DNA of 36,765 bases from Chlorobiota bacterium (GTDB lineage Bacteria; Bacteroidota; Ignavibacteria; Tepidaquicellales; OLB5). The position numbers were made by a program, and so were the translations under genes. Positions 24,674 to 33,060 of the stretch are shown piece by piece. Location of the stretch: the NCBI GenBank assembly GCA_022616535.1, contig JAKEEM010000005.1, forward strand, positions 1 through 36,765. The letters run 5' to 3'. Position 1 is the first letter of the stretch; each line of letters opens with the position of its first letter. The notes beneath the pieces are model-generated. The model saw nothing but the letters and a program-made list of their open reading frames with translations, was not told the origin of the DNA and ran no database searches.

Positions 24674-25387
24674 TTATTTATTATTTTTAAGAAAATCTTC
24701 TGCGATATCAATTAACGTGTATGTTTTGATACTATTTTGTTTGCAATGTTTCAAAAGATTTATGAATAAATCTCTTGTTCCGGGAACTTCTTTATTTCTC
24801 AGCTCTAAAAGCTTTTGGGGGTCTTTGTAATGTTTTTTTGCTTCATTATATCGGTACTTATTTTCAGTATTTATAAAAACGTGAATCGGGTGAAAATCAA
24901 ATACTGTTAAACTATTTGAATCGAGGCTTACCCTGGCGTCGTCAAAACTGTAACCGTAATTCCAGTGAACGTCATCTTCCCAGTTGTAGGGAATCCTCAC
25001 AAGACCGTTCCACAGCTTGAATGGTTTTAAATCAGTGTGATACGGCAAAAAGTTATTAGATTCGTAAATAAATCCTTTGTCGGCAAACTTCTGAAGTATC
25101 GGAATGCTTTGCATCAAAGTATGTGTTCTGATTCCTTTGGCATAGGGATGAATATCCATTATTTCATCAAGAATATTATCAAATGAATTATTTAAGTTGC
25201 CGTTAAATAAGTCATTAAAGTTAGGGTGGAGAGCAATCTCAAATAAATTTTTATTTGCTTTGGAAATTATGCTTGAATTGTGAGTGGAAAATATTGTGCA
25301 TTTGATTTTGAACAACTCAAATAAATTTAATGTATCTTCAATAACTTCCTCAGGTGCCCAGTCGATGTCACAGCTAAAAGCAATCAA
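24674..25387 (-). CDS. Polysaccharide-deacetylase-like protein (WbmS-like)
   Basis: The 237-residue protein starts directly at the conserved FSCDIDWAPEEVIEDTLNLFE, followed by IKCTIFSTHNSSII, FEIALHPNF (residues about 49-57), KGIRTHTL and FDFHPIHVF. These are the strands and metal-binding Asp/His positions of an NodB-like TIM-barrel deacetylase. The WbmS-type members are found in O-antigen clusters, a comparison from memory. It starts at TTG 25387: an in-frame stop lies six codons upstream and there is no ATG before the catalytic Asp. Divergent from the FkbM gene. Likely de-N-acetylation or hydrolysis on a sugar, but whether the active site is complete cannot be decided by eye. Confidence 0.78.
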   Translation of the reverse strand: MIAFSCDIDWAPEEVIEDTLNLFELFKIKCTIFSTHNSSIISKANKNLFEIALHPNFNDLFNGNLNNSFDNILDEIMDIHPYAKGIRTHTLMQSIPILQKFADKGFIYESNNFLPYHTDLKPFKLWNGLVRIPYNWEDDVHWNYGYSFDDARVSLDSNSLTVFDFHPIHVFINTENKYRYNEAKKHYKDPQKLLELRNKEVPGTRDLFINLLKHCKQNSIKTYTLIDIAEDFLKNNK

Positions 25388-25475
25388 TATGCAAAATACC
25401 TGTTAATTATTTTAAATTTTAAGTAAATTTACAAAATTTTGTGTAATATTTAAGCGTATATATTAATCTTATTAT

Positions 25476-26246
25476 TTGAAGACCAAGTTAAAAAATTTAC
25501 TTCTGATGCTCAGGACCTTTAAGCCAGTCAGTTTAATCAAATTTTACTACCTAAAGTATTTAAGAAAAAAAAGTAAATCAACCAGTCTCTTTTTTTTGAA
25601 GAACGGGCTAAAACTAAGTGTAAACAGAAATTCGGGCGATTTAACCACATTATTCGAGATTTTCGTCAACTCTGATTATAATTTTAAAGGGGATCCGAAA
25701 ATAAGTTTTAACATTCTCGATATCGGAGCAAATGTCGGCTACTTCTCATTATATATCGCCAAAAGATTTCCCAAATCAAGCATATTTTGCTTTGAGCCCT
25801 TTACAGAAACTTACGGGAGATTAACCGATAATTTAATGAGGAACAATTCCGCCAATATAAAAGCATACCGGCTTGCAGTAAGCGATTTCAACGGAACCTC
25901 ACAGTTTTATTCGCTTGACTGGGCTGGCTGCAATACACTGATTAAGGGTAAATTTGACGAGGGACATTACAAAACAACAAACGTAGAATGTATATCTTTT
26001 GATGATATTTTTAAGCTAACTGGAGTAAACGAGTTTATGTTCGGCAAGATTGACTGCGAAGGCAGTGAATATCAGATTTTTTTAAACTCCAGAGATGAAT
26101 CCATTCGTTCTGTCAGAAATTACATAATCGAAGTTCATAATGATAAAAAGTTCACAAGTCAAGACTTGATAACAAGATTTCAGAGTCTCGGGTATATTGT
26201 TAAATATAAAAAAAATTTAATGGAGGCAAACCTAATCCAGGGTTAA
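25476..26246 (+). CDS. FkbM-family methyltransferase
   Basis: A 256-residue class I methyltransferase with the FkbM motif FNILDIGANVGYFSLYIAKRFP (about residues 77-98) and FCFEPFTETYGRLTDNL. The core ends with MFGKIDCEGSEYQIFLNS, typical of the family. These enzymes O-methylate sugars or similar acceptors. The start is uncertain: TTG at 25476 gives the longer protein, ATG at 25506 removes ten residues before LRTFKPVSLIK. It is the only plus-strand gene inside the polysaccharide locus and overlaps the WbqC stop by 4 bases in convergent orientation (26243-26246). Its promoter would lie in the 88-base divergent gap before it, which shows only AT-rich sequence to me. Confidence 0.88.
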   Translation: MKTKLKNLLLMLRTFKPVSLIKFYYLKYLRKKSKSTSLFFLKNGLKLSVNRNSGDLTTLFEIFVNSDYNFKGDPKISFNILDIGANVGYFSLYIAKRFPKSSIFCFEPFTETYGRLTDNLMRNNSANIKAYRLAVSDFNGTSQFYSLDWAGCNTLIKGKFDEGHYKTTNVECISFDDIFKLTGVNEFMFGKIDCEGSEYQIFLNSRDESIRSVRNYIIEVHNDKKFTSQDLITRFQSLGYIVKYKKNLMEANLIQG

Positions 26247-26935
26247 TATTGCTGTCCCTTTGTCAGAGTCTCAAGACTTTCATCTCCGCAGTTAAAGAGT
26301 AAATCAAAAATATTCATGTACGGCTGGAAAGTTGGTGAATTAAACTGCCTGTAAACAGGATGCGAATAGTTTTGGAATAAAATTTTCAGTCCGGAATTTT
26401 TCAATATTTCCATATCAATATAATTTTTTCCTTCGCCTCCGGAAATATATGTGTCGGCTTTAACAAGATTGCACATATCTATAAGTGCCTGAGTGCTGGT
26501 AGTTTCAATTTTTGGCAGCTCTGAGCTTTTAATAAATTTTGTTTTTAAATCCAGAAATTTCGCTGCTGCTAAAATTAATTTGCAGTTCAGTTCATTTAAA
26601 TGCTCAATATCTGTGTGATAAATTTCTTCGAGTACTGAGCCATACTTTTTAAAAAAGGGTGCTTTTCCGTAAATTACTTCTATTGAACGCCAGTTTTTTT
26701 TTAGAGATTTCTTTGGGTCTTTTATTTTTACTTCGTAAATCTTCTGCCCGAAATCATGAAGTATGGGAACGGAAATCCACTGCCACCCGCCGGATGTGCA
26801 TAGCTTGTTCCTGTTTTGCCAGTCGTTTTTTTTAAACTGGGTCGTATCATAAAGAATGAATATTTCGCTTCTTGCAGCTTTTTCAAAAAAACCCAGATAA
26901 GGAAGATAGTTAGGCTGATGAATTGTACATATCAT
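26243..26935 (-). CDS. WbqC-family protein
   Basis: The 230-residue protein begins MICTIHQPNYLPYLGFFEKAARSEIFILYDTTQFKKNDWQNRNKL, the standard opening of the WbqC family (PF08889). A WISVPI strand and a C-terminal SGGEGKNYIDMEIL follow. WbqC genes recur in lipopolysaccharide and glycan clusters of Bacteroidota and Proteobacteria. The biochemical activity is not established with certainty; a link to acyl or amino-acyl modification of sugars has been suggested, and I do not extend it. Its start is 2 bases after the PIG-L deacetylase stop, so the two are coupled. ATG start. Confidence 0.88.
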   Translation of the reverse strand: MICTIHQPNYLPYLGFFEKAARSEIFILYDTTQFKKNDWQNRNKLCTSGGWQWISVPILHDFGQKIYEVKIKDPKKSLKKNWRSIEVIYGKAPFFKKYGSVLEEIYHTDIEHLNELNCKLILAAAKFLDLKTKFIKSSELPKIETTSTQALIDMCNLVKADTYISGGEGKNYIDMEILKNSGLKILFQNYSHPVYRQFNSPTFQPYMNIFDLLFNCGDESLETLTKGQQY

Positions 26936-26937
26936 TT

Positions 26938-27543
26938 TTAAACCACTACCTTAATAATGTCAAATCCTTCAACATACCTGTCATTAAGTAAAATATCAAA
27001 TGCTCTGTATTCAGCTAGACCTTTCACTGCTCTGTCAGCCATATATCCCTTTCCTCCCTGCGATGAATGAATTTTTACAGCTTTAACCTTCAGCTCTATA
27101 TAATCAGTAATATCTACAAAAAAGTTAGGAGCAAAATTTCTTGAAGTGCTGGGTGTTTCGTATGCATATATTTCTTTCACTGTCCGGCAGGCAACCATGC
27201 TGGCGTGGAAAGTCGCCCTATGGTCCTGGTGGGTATCGGTTGCCGATGGGATGAAAACTTTGTCCGGCTTAATCATATCGATATATTTTTCTAAAACACT
27301 TATAGTTTCGGGACCTTCGCTGATGAACCTGTCTTTTAGGTTTTCCATAAAGAATTTTGCTTTGATTAAAGCTGCGGATTTAATCGCTTCTTTGTTTCTG
27401 TTTCCGTCCCCTGTTCCTCCCTCTCCGGTGGTAAGAACGAGAAAATTTACTTCGTTGCCTTCTTTAGCATATCTTGCCATTGTTCCGAAGCACCCGAGCT
27501 CGATATCGTCGGGGTGAGGTCCAACTGCTAAAATTTTATTCAT
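26938..27543 (-). CDS. PIG-L/LmbE-family deacetylase (copy 1)
   Basis: A 201-residue metal-dependent deacetylase. AVGPHPDDIELGCFGTMARYAKEG supplies the H-P-D-D metal motif near residues 9-12, and DTHQDHRATFHASMVACR supplies the second metal-ligand His pair near residue 105. The ending GYMADRAVKGLAEYRAFDIL with YVEGFDI is typical of the N-acetylglucosamine-type or other amide deacetylases of this family. Substrates are acylated amino sugars or similar amides. A second PIG-L gene lies immediately upstream with the same closing layout, so this is a tandem pair. It is 2 bases before WbqC. Cytoplasmic; no signal. Confidence 0.9.
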   Translation of the reverse strand: MNKILAVGPHPDDIELGCFGTMARYAKEGNEVNFLVLTTGEGGTGDGNRNKEAIKSAALIKAKFFMENLKDRFISEGPETISVLEKYIDMIKPDKVFIPSATDTHQDHRATFHASMVACRTVKEIYAYETPSTSRNFAPNFFVDITDYIELKVKAVKIHSSQGGKGYMADRAVKGLAEYRAFDILLNDRYVEGFDIIKVVV

Positions 27544-27571
27544 TTGTTTAATAAAGTATTTATAAAAGAAA

Positions 27572-28234
27572 TTATAATTTTAACTGATAAATCTCAAAGG
27601 CTTCTGCATATTCTAATCCGAATTGCGCGCCGCGTGCTCTCATCAGTCCGCTCATCACGTCTTTTGAGAAGTAATAGCCCCCGCTCTTTGTAGTTGACCA
27701 TTGTGACCTGTAACACTGCGAAGCTTTAATTTTTAAGTCAACAATTCTTTTGGTAAGCTTAACATGCATATTGGGCATAAAATCATACCCGCTTCTAATG
27801 ACTTCGTAGCCGAAGATAGTTTTTTCCCTGAAAAGCCTTAAAACTTCATCGGCAAGCACTATGTGGTCCTGGTGAATATCATGGATGGGGGGAGTGAAAA
27901 CAATGTCAACTTCTGTATTTATAGCAATATCGTATAGTATGTTTCTTATTTTCGAGCGGTAGTCGTGGAATATTCTGGTCGGAATATCGAAAATTTCAAA
28001 AGGGACTTTTTGAAAACCCAGTATTTTGAACGACTTGTCTATTTCCTTGAGATTTCTGGTTTTGCCGTCTTCGTATCTGTCTGATAAAATATAGATTTTC
28101 AGGTTAATTTGTTTAAAATATTTCAAAATAGTACCTGAGCATCCGACTTCGAAATCATCCGGGTGTGCCCCGAATATAATTACGTTTCTTTTTTTTCCCT
28201 TATCACTGACTGAAGATAGAATATTTTCTGTCAT
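27572..28234 (-). CDS. PIG-L/LmbE-family deacetylase (copy 2)
   Basis: A 220-residue relative of the next gene. IIFGAHPDDFEVGCSGTILKYF gives the H-P-D-D motif near residues 22-25, and PPIHDIHQDHIVLADEVLRL gives the metal His region near residue 120. The end GLMRARGAQFGLEYAEAFEIY parallels copy 1. The first 17 residues are hydrophilic and may be an extension. Two adjacent deacetylases with the same fold suggest two different acyl groups or positions on a glycan are acted on; this is inference. Start is ATG at 28234 and the gene lies 6 bases after the transglutaminase-like stop. Confidence 0.88.
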   Translation of the reverse strand: MTENILSSVSDKGKKRNVIIFGAHPDDFEVGCSGTILKYFKQINLKIYILSDRYEDGKTRNLKEIDKSFKILGFQKVPFEIFDIPTRIFHDYRSKIRNILYDIAINTEVDIVFTPPIHDIHQDHIVLADEVLRLFREKTIFGYEVIRSGYDFMPNMHVKLTKRIVDLKIKASQCYRSQWSTTKSGGYYFSKDVMSGLMRARGAQFGLEYAEAFEIYQLKL

Positions 28235-28240
28235 TTTAAT

Positions 28241-29419
28241 CTATTTAGGTTTTTTTACTAGTAAAAGCCTTTTAATTAAAACTATAATACTGGAATTTAT
28301 GTAAAGAATCAGAACAATCAAATACATAAATGATTTTGATGCTACATAGTAATTTCCGTCTCTTTTGACCGGATATTGATTTGAATAATGGTATGTATGA
28401 TAGTTAAATTTTCCATAAAGGAATTTATAGAGCCTCTGTATAAAAGGGTTATCGTATTTTACCCTATAATAGATGTTTTCGTAAAATTTAAAATAATCTT
28501 TTCCAACAAGACTTCTTTTTGTAATCAAAATCGAATCTTGTATTATTTCATACTCCCTGGAAAATGTATGTTTATTGCTTACTTCCACAGCATTTAAGAA
28601 GCCCGTGCCCGACTTAACTCTGTACCTGAATCCGTATGAAGGGTCAACAATAAACCATTTTTTTTGTTTGCTTGAGTATATTTCGCAAAGTGCGTGCAAC
28701 GGATAACCGATATTATAAAAGTAACCTGTTTGGTCAGCGTCACCTCCCTGAAGCCCTACGATACGGCAGGGAACGTTAAACAGTGAACAGAAGGTTTTAA
28801 ACAATTCGCTGTTTCTTCCGCAGTCCGACGCTTCAAGTTTCCCCGCGTTTTTGTTGAAATATTTATATACTTCGGAGATTAGAGAGTCATTATCTTCAAG
28901 AATACCTGTATTAACAAGTTTATCGTTATTTATTCTGAATTCTTCAATGTTTTCGCTGAAGCGGTTAATCTTATGAACTATTACCGAGCTGTAAAAAATT
29001 TGCTTCCAGTATAAATTTTCATCAGTTGATTTTGATACTACAAGAAATAAAGAATCTAAATAATTTGACTGCTCAAACTGCATAAATATTTTGTTCGTAT
29101 AAGAAAATTCAGTTTCTGGATATAATATAGAAACGGTATCGTAATATTCAAAATTTTTTCGGCTATTTATCGTCTTAAATCTCTTATTGCCCTCGATTGC
29201 AACTCTATCTTTGGTAATAAGTTTTATGTTTATTTTCGTATAATTATTATAACCTTCCGGGGGTTTGTATATGTCATCAAGATTAACTATAGGAATTGAA
29301 CTGCTGCTTCCCCATACATAATCAAAAATTTTATTGGATATCCAGAAAATTACGATGAATGCCGCTGAAATAACTAATATCCTTTTAAACGAATATGATT
29401 TGAGTATAAATCTAAGCAT
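28241..29419 (-). CDS. Membrane-anchored transglutaminase-like protein
   Basis: A 392-residue protein with an N-terminal transmembrane segment (about residues 14-31), a long extracytoplasmic region and a C-terminal hydrophobic helix (about 365-385). The region 195-265 has the cysteine-protease-like transglutaminase core. SDCGRNSELFKTF carries the Cys (near residue 198), GYPLHALCEIYS the His (near 241), and WFIVDPSYGFRY the Asp (near 259). Such domains cleave or transfer acyl bonds in periplasmic proteins. Its place within a polysaccharide locus, between asparagine synthase and the PIG-L pair, is unusual. It might modify a peptide or amide on a surface glycan (speculation). ATG start at 29419. 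Confidence 0.75.
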   Translation of the reverse strand: MLRFILKSYSFKRILVISAAFIVIFWISNKIFDYVWGSSSSIPIVNLDDIYKPPEGYNNYTKINIKLITKDRVAIEGNKRFKTINSRKNFEYYDTVSILYPETEFSYTNKIFMQFEQSNYLDSLFLVVSKSTDENLYWKQIFYSSVIVHKINRFSENIEEFRINNDKLVNTGILEDNDSLISEVYKYFNKNAGKLEASDCGRNSELFKTFCSLFNVPCRIVGLQGGDADQTGYFYNIGYPLHALCEIYSSKQKKWFIVDPSYGFRYRVKSGTGFLNAVEVSNKHTFSREYEIIQDSILITKRSLVGKDYFKFYENIYYRVKYDNPFIQRLYKFLYGKFNYHTYHYSNQYPVKRDGNYYVASKSFMYLIVLILYINSSIIVLIKRLLLVKKPK

Positions 29420-29477
29420 CGTTTTCTAATCCGCCAAATTAAAGGTTTTTAATGGAATTTGGTATGAATTTCATCAT

Positions 29478-31427
29478 CTATACTTCAATTCCGGATTTAT
29501 ATAATTTCAATGAGTTCTCAAGGCTTAAAAGCCGCCATATTTCCCAGCTGAAGTCTTTTTTCATTTCAAAATGCTTTGTCAAATTCTGTTCAAGGCTGGA
29601 CCTATCAACGAACTCAGAGATTAAAGCAGTATCTGAAAGAAGACAATCTGTAATATAGTTTTTTAATATTGTTCTGCTCCATTTTGAAAAGGGTGTTGGA
29701 AAACCGAGCTTGTCTTTTCTGTTGACGATTTCCTCCGGAAGATATGGTATGAGTGCTTTTCGATAAAGCGGCCGTGATGTGTCTTTATAAGAAAGATGGT
29801 TCGGCGCTAAATTCATACCTAGTTCAACAAGCCTGTAGTCCAGAAAGGGGACCCGGCTTTCTATAGAATGTGCCATTGATGAACGGTCTTCGTAATGAAG
29901 CAAAGAAGGTATTGTTAAATTGGTTATGAAGTGATATGAAAGGTTATTGATATAATTCCGGAATTTTTTAGGGGGTTCAAGGTTATTATATAATTTTTCT
30001 TTGTCAATTTCACCTAAAAGGTCACGCTTAATTATTTTAAATTTTTCCGATAAGCCTGTTCCTGCTATTTTATTATACTGCTGCGGAAAAAGCCAGCTTG
30101 AAAAAGAGTGAACCCCCTGTTTATTAAAAAATTTCAGGAAGTTTCCCGCCTCAGAAACCATCCCGCTGAAATTCAGGTCCTTAATAAGTCCTCTCAGGTA
30201 AGCTCCCATTAAAAAATATCCGCCGAAAACTTCATCTCCGCCCTGTCCGTCCAATAAAACTTTTACGATACCTTTTGCTCTCTGCATAACATACCATTGG
30301 GGATATATACCGGGCCCCTCGGTCGGTATCTCCTGATAATAGTTAATCTTATTAAATATGGATTCAAATTCTTCTGCCTTGGGTGTGACTTTATTTTCAA
30401 TACAGCCGTATTTATGGTTCACTATATCAATATATTTTGATTCGTTGCATTCCTGCTCCAGCCATACGGCCGAAAAGGTATGTATGCCCCTCTTATCAAT
30501 TAAGTTTGAAAGCGAAACTATCGTTGATGAGTCGAAACCTCCGCTCAAACACGAACCTACTGGAACATCGCTTCTGTACCGCAGCCTAATGGAGTCGCTT
30601 AATATATCAACAATTTTTTGACACGCTCGCTTTTCATCATAGTTATTTTTATCAAAGACTTTTATGTCGTAATATCTTTTAAAAGTAATTTTGTTATTTT
30701 TATAAACCAGGTAATGGGAAGCCGGAAGTGAATGAATATTTTTAAAGTATGTATCTTCGCCGCTTAATCTGTTTCCGTAAAGGATGAAAAAAGGGATTTT
30801 TTCCCTGTTCATCTCGAACAAATTAGGCTGAAGGTATAGCAGGGGCTTAATTTCCGATGAAAATGCAAAAACAGACCCCGAGTGAATGAAGTACAAAGGT
30901 TTAACACCGAATCTGTCTCTTGCAATAAAAAGCTGGCCGCTGCGGCTGTCCCATATTGCAAATGCCCACATTCCGTTGAATTTGTTCAGACAGTCCGCTC
31001 CCCATTGCACATATGAATTGACTATTACTTCCGTATCGGATTTTGTCTGAAATTTATATCCGTAACCTTGAAGTTCCTCTCTTAATTCAATGTAATTATA
31101 AATTTCCCCGTTATATGTGAGCCATATAGTGCCGCTTAAACCTGACATCGGTCCGTGTCCCTTTTCGCTTAAATCGATAATCGCAAGCCGCCTGTTTGCC
31201 AGCAAAACATTGAAGGTGTTAAATTTCGCTTTTGAAATATGAGGGAATCTTGATTTAATTTCGTTGATTGAATCGTCACCTGAATATTGTTCATAATCAC
31301 CGCTTTGTGAATTTATAAAAACATAACCTTCGTCGTCAGGTCCCCTGTGTCTGAGAAGTCTGTTTAGGTTTGGGATTTTTTGCTTTGTATCGTTTAGTTC
31401 GGTGACTATACCGTTTATTCCGCACAT
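29478..31427 (-). CDS. asnB: Asparagine synthase-type glutamine amidotransferase
   Basis: A 649-residue class II amidotransferase plus ATP-binding synthase. The N-terminus is processed to expose C2 (MCGINGIV), and LLRHRGPDDEGYV follows. ANRRLAIIDLSEKGHGPM and WLTYNGEIYNYIELREEL are the glutaminase motifs. The synthase P-loop VGSCLSGGFDSSTIV is near residues 284-298, and QGGDEVFGGYF and ESRVPFLDYRLVELG follow. It hydrolyses glutamine and amidates a carboxylate activated with ATP. It may be true AsnB, but its location among glycan-modifying genes suggests it may amidate a uronic acid, as WbpS-type amidotransferases do. This is inference. The stop is 58 bases before the transglutaminase-like gene. 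Confidence 0.88.
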   Translation of the reverse strand: MCGINGIVTELNDTKQKIPNLNRLLRHRGPDDEGYVFINSQSGDYEQYSGDDSINEIKSRFPHISKAKFNTFNVLLANRRLAIIDLSEKGHGPMSGLSGTIWLTYNGEIYNYIELREELQGYGYKFQTKSDTEVIVNSYVQWGADCLNKFNGMWAFAIWDSRSGQLFIARDRFGVKPLYFIHSGSVFAFSSEIKPLLYLQPNLFEMNREKIPFFILYGNRLSGEDTYFKNIHSLPASHYLVYKNNKITFKRYYDIKVFDKNNYDEKRACQKIVDILSDSIRLRYRSDVPVGSCLSGGFDSSTIVSLSNLIDKRGIHTFSAVWLEQECNESKYIDIVNHKYGCIENKVTPKAEEFESIFNKINYYQEIPTEGPGIYPQWYVMQRAKGIVKVLLDGQGGDEVFGGYFLMGAYLRGLIKDLNFSGMVSEAGNFLKFFNKQGVHSFSSWLFPQQYNKIAGTGLSEKFKIIKRDLLGEIDKEKLYNNLEPPKKFRNYINNLSYHFITNLTIPSLLHYEDRSSMAHSIESRVPFLDYRLVELGMNLAPNHLSYKDTSRPLYRKALIPYLPEEIVNRKDKLGFPTPFSKWSRTILKNYITDCLLSDTALISEFVDRSSLEQNLTKHFEMKKDFSWEIWRLLSLENSLKLYKSGIEV

Positions 31428-31430
31428 TTG

Positions 31431-32168
31431 CTAATATAAGCCGCCGTTAAGATTTATTATCTGGCCTGTGATATAGCTTGAGTTATTACTGCATAGATAC
31501 AAAATGCACTCGACTACCTCTTTTGGGTCTCCGAACTCTTTTTTGGGAATACTTTCTTTAATTTGACTGCGAATATCCTCCGGAATCTGAAATAAAAGCC
31601 CTGCTTCAAAATAGCCCAGCGAAATTACATTAGCCGTAATACCGTTTTTAACGACTTCTTTCGATATAGTTTTGCAAAGACCAGCGAGCCCTGCTTTTGT
31701 GGCAGCGTATGCTGAAGTTCCTGCAACTCCGGTTTGTGCAACTACAGACGACATATAAATTACCCTTCCCCAGCCGCGTTCTTTCATCACAGGCAGTACA
31801 TGCTTTGTACACAAAAAAGGACCTGTTAGGTTTACAGATAGAACTTTATTCCAATCATCTGTTTTCATTTTCCAGCTCACTGCATTTATTGAAATTCCTG
31901 CATTATTTATTAAAATGTCAATTCCTCCAAAATCATTCTTTATATCGGCGGCCATTTTTTCCACTTCTTTTTCGATTGTAATATCGGCTTTATATGCTTT
32001 ATATTTTATGTTTAAACCATTCAATGAATCCAGAATTTGATTAAGTTTAATTTCGCTATTATTATAATGTAAAGCGAGATTATACCCTGCCTTAGCAAGC
32101 CCATTTGTTAAATGGTTTCCAAGACCGCCGGATGCTCCGATAAGCAAAACTGTTTTTTCTGTATTCAT
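31431..32168 (-). CDS. SDR-family oxidoreductase (FabG-like)
   Basis: A 245-residue NAD(P)-dependent short-chain dehydrogenase. VLLIGASGGLGNHLTNGLAKAGYN is the cofactor site (residues 7-30), ILINNAGIS the stabilising motif near residue 85, and YMSSVVAQTGVAGTSAYAATKAGLAGL holds the Ser-Tyr-Lys active residues (about S140, Y153, K157). NGGLY ends the protein. This is close to the FabG pattern (3-oxoacyl-carrier-protein reductase). In this locus it might act on a sugar or an acyl chain. The start ATG overlaps the GNAT stop by 4 bases. It is 3 bases from the asparagine synthase start, so these genes look like one coupled block. Confidence 0.9.
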   Translation of the reverse strand: MNTEKTVLLIGASGGLGNHLTNGLAKAGYNLALHYNNSEIKLNQILDSLNGLNIKYKAYKADITIEKEVEKMAADIKNDFGGIDILINNAGISINAVSWKMKTDDWNKVLSVNLTGPFLCTKHVLPVMKERGWGRVIYMSSVVAQTGVAGTSAYAATKAGLAGLCKTISKEVVKNGITANVISLGYFEAGLLFQIPEDIRSQIKESIPKKEFGDPKEVVECILYLCSNNSSYITGQIINLNGGLY

Positions 32169-32749
32169 TTGTCTGAAATTACCAATTCGTAAGTTTGGTT
32201 TCTTACTTTTTCCAGGTCTGCCTTCATAAAGAGCTGTTCATTGTTTCTTATACTTTCTATCTGCCAGCCCATTTTAAGAAATAATATGATTGACCGGTTG
32301 TTATTTTTGGGCCAGTAACCCTCCTGATATTTAAAACCGTTATCAAGTCCGGTTTGACACAGCTTTATGATGTGAAGTTTTGCAAAGTTAAAGTTTCTGG
32401 TGTCTTTTCTGCCATATGTGCAGTGGTTATGAATGATATCGCCGTAAACTGAAGAAAAATTAACGAAGCAAATTTCATCCGAGGAATTTAGTATTGAGAA
32501 GCTGTATTTCCATTTATCAACCAGCCCGTTTAGAAAATATTCTTCCGTTTCACTGTTCCAGCCGTATATATCCTTGTATTCGGCTCTTATTCCGTTTACA
32601 AACTTCATGAAATCATCGACCCTTTTATCCATCAGCTCTTTGGATATTGTCAGAATTTTAAAGCCGTTTTTAGCAAGTTCCATATCAACGAACTTGTGAA
32701 TATCAAGTGAAGAATAATTTTCACTGCGAGTTGAATTGACCACAGACAT
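32165..32749 (-). CDS. GNAT-like acyltransferase (tentative)
   Basis: The 194-residue protein has a C-terminal pattern that fits the GNAT acetyltransferase fold: FNFAKLHIIKLCQTGLDNGFKYQEGYWPKNNNRSIILFLKMGWQIE (residues about 118-163), where 'N-x-x-S-x-x-x-F-x-K-x-G' is the usual acetyl-CoA-side helix followed by a Gly strand. The N-terminal 50 residues are helical. An acyl group might be moved to an amino sugar. The classic acetyl-CoA pyrophosphate-binding Q/R-x-x-G-x-G/A is not obvious, so I am less sure of catalysis. Its ATG is 21 bases after the zinc-ribbon stop, and its stop overlaps the SDR start. Confidence 0.6.
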   Translation of the reverse strand: MSVVNSTRSENYSSLDIHKFVDMELAKNGFKILTISKELMDKRVDDFMKFVNGIRAEYKDIYGWNSETEEYFLNGLVDKWKYSFSILNSSDEICFVNFSSVYGDIIHNHCTYGRKDTRNFNFAKLHIIKLCQTGLDNGFKYQEGYWPKNNNRSIILFLKMGWQIESIRNNEQLFMKADLEKVRNQTYELVISDK

Positions 32750-32770
32750 TATACGGGAGAGTTTTTTGTT

Positions 32771-33058
32771 TTATGTTCCGAAGTTTTTCTTTAATATTTG
32801 AGTGATGATATATGCAACCGATAGAATCAATATGCCGTAGAAAATTACAGTAATAAATGAGTAACGGTTTATCATATATTTTTTAAGGTATCCTCTCCAC
32901 CCGCATTCCCTGCATTTATATAAGCTGACTACTCCGGTTGATTTAGCCGCCGTTTCAATAAAGTTTCTGGTTCTGCTTCTTCTAATCGTGCCAATCTTAC
33001 CGCATGACGGGCATTTGCTTGTTTCGGGGAAAGCTTTAAAAAATATTTTGAGCTGCAA
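32771..33058 (-). CDS. Small zinc-ribbon membrane protein
   Basis: A 95-residue protein I do not recognise. KCPSCGKIG (C16, C19) and YKCRECGWRG (C49, C52) are paired CxxC knuckles, the likely zinc ribbon. RRSRTRNF (about residues 26-33) is basic. Residues about 67-88 (SFITVIFYGILILSVAYIITQIL) form one transmembrane helix near the C-terminus. The start is TTG at 33058, because the next in-frame Met is residue 62, beyond the CxxC pairs. The gap to the Wzc stop is 2 bases. Its place directly after the tyrosine autokinase suggests a partner or regulator of the export complex (inference). Confidence 0.7.
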   Translation of the reverse strand: MQLKIFFKAFPETSKCPSCGKIGTIRRSRTRNFIETAAKSTGVVSLYKCRECGWRGYLKKYMINRYSFITVIFYGILILSVAYIITQILKKNFGT

Positions 33059-33060
33059 GC

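Noticed and set aside
27146-27517. 123-residue plus-strand open frame inside the first PIG-L gene
   Set aside because: Antisense to conserved PIG-L motifs, so a shadow.
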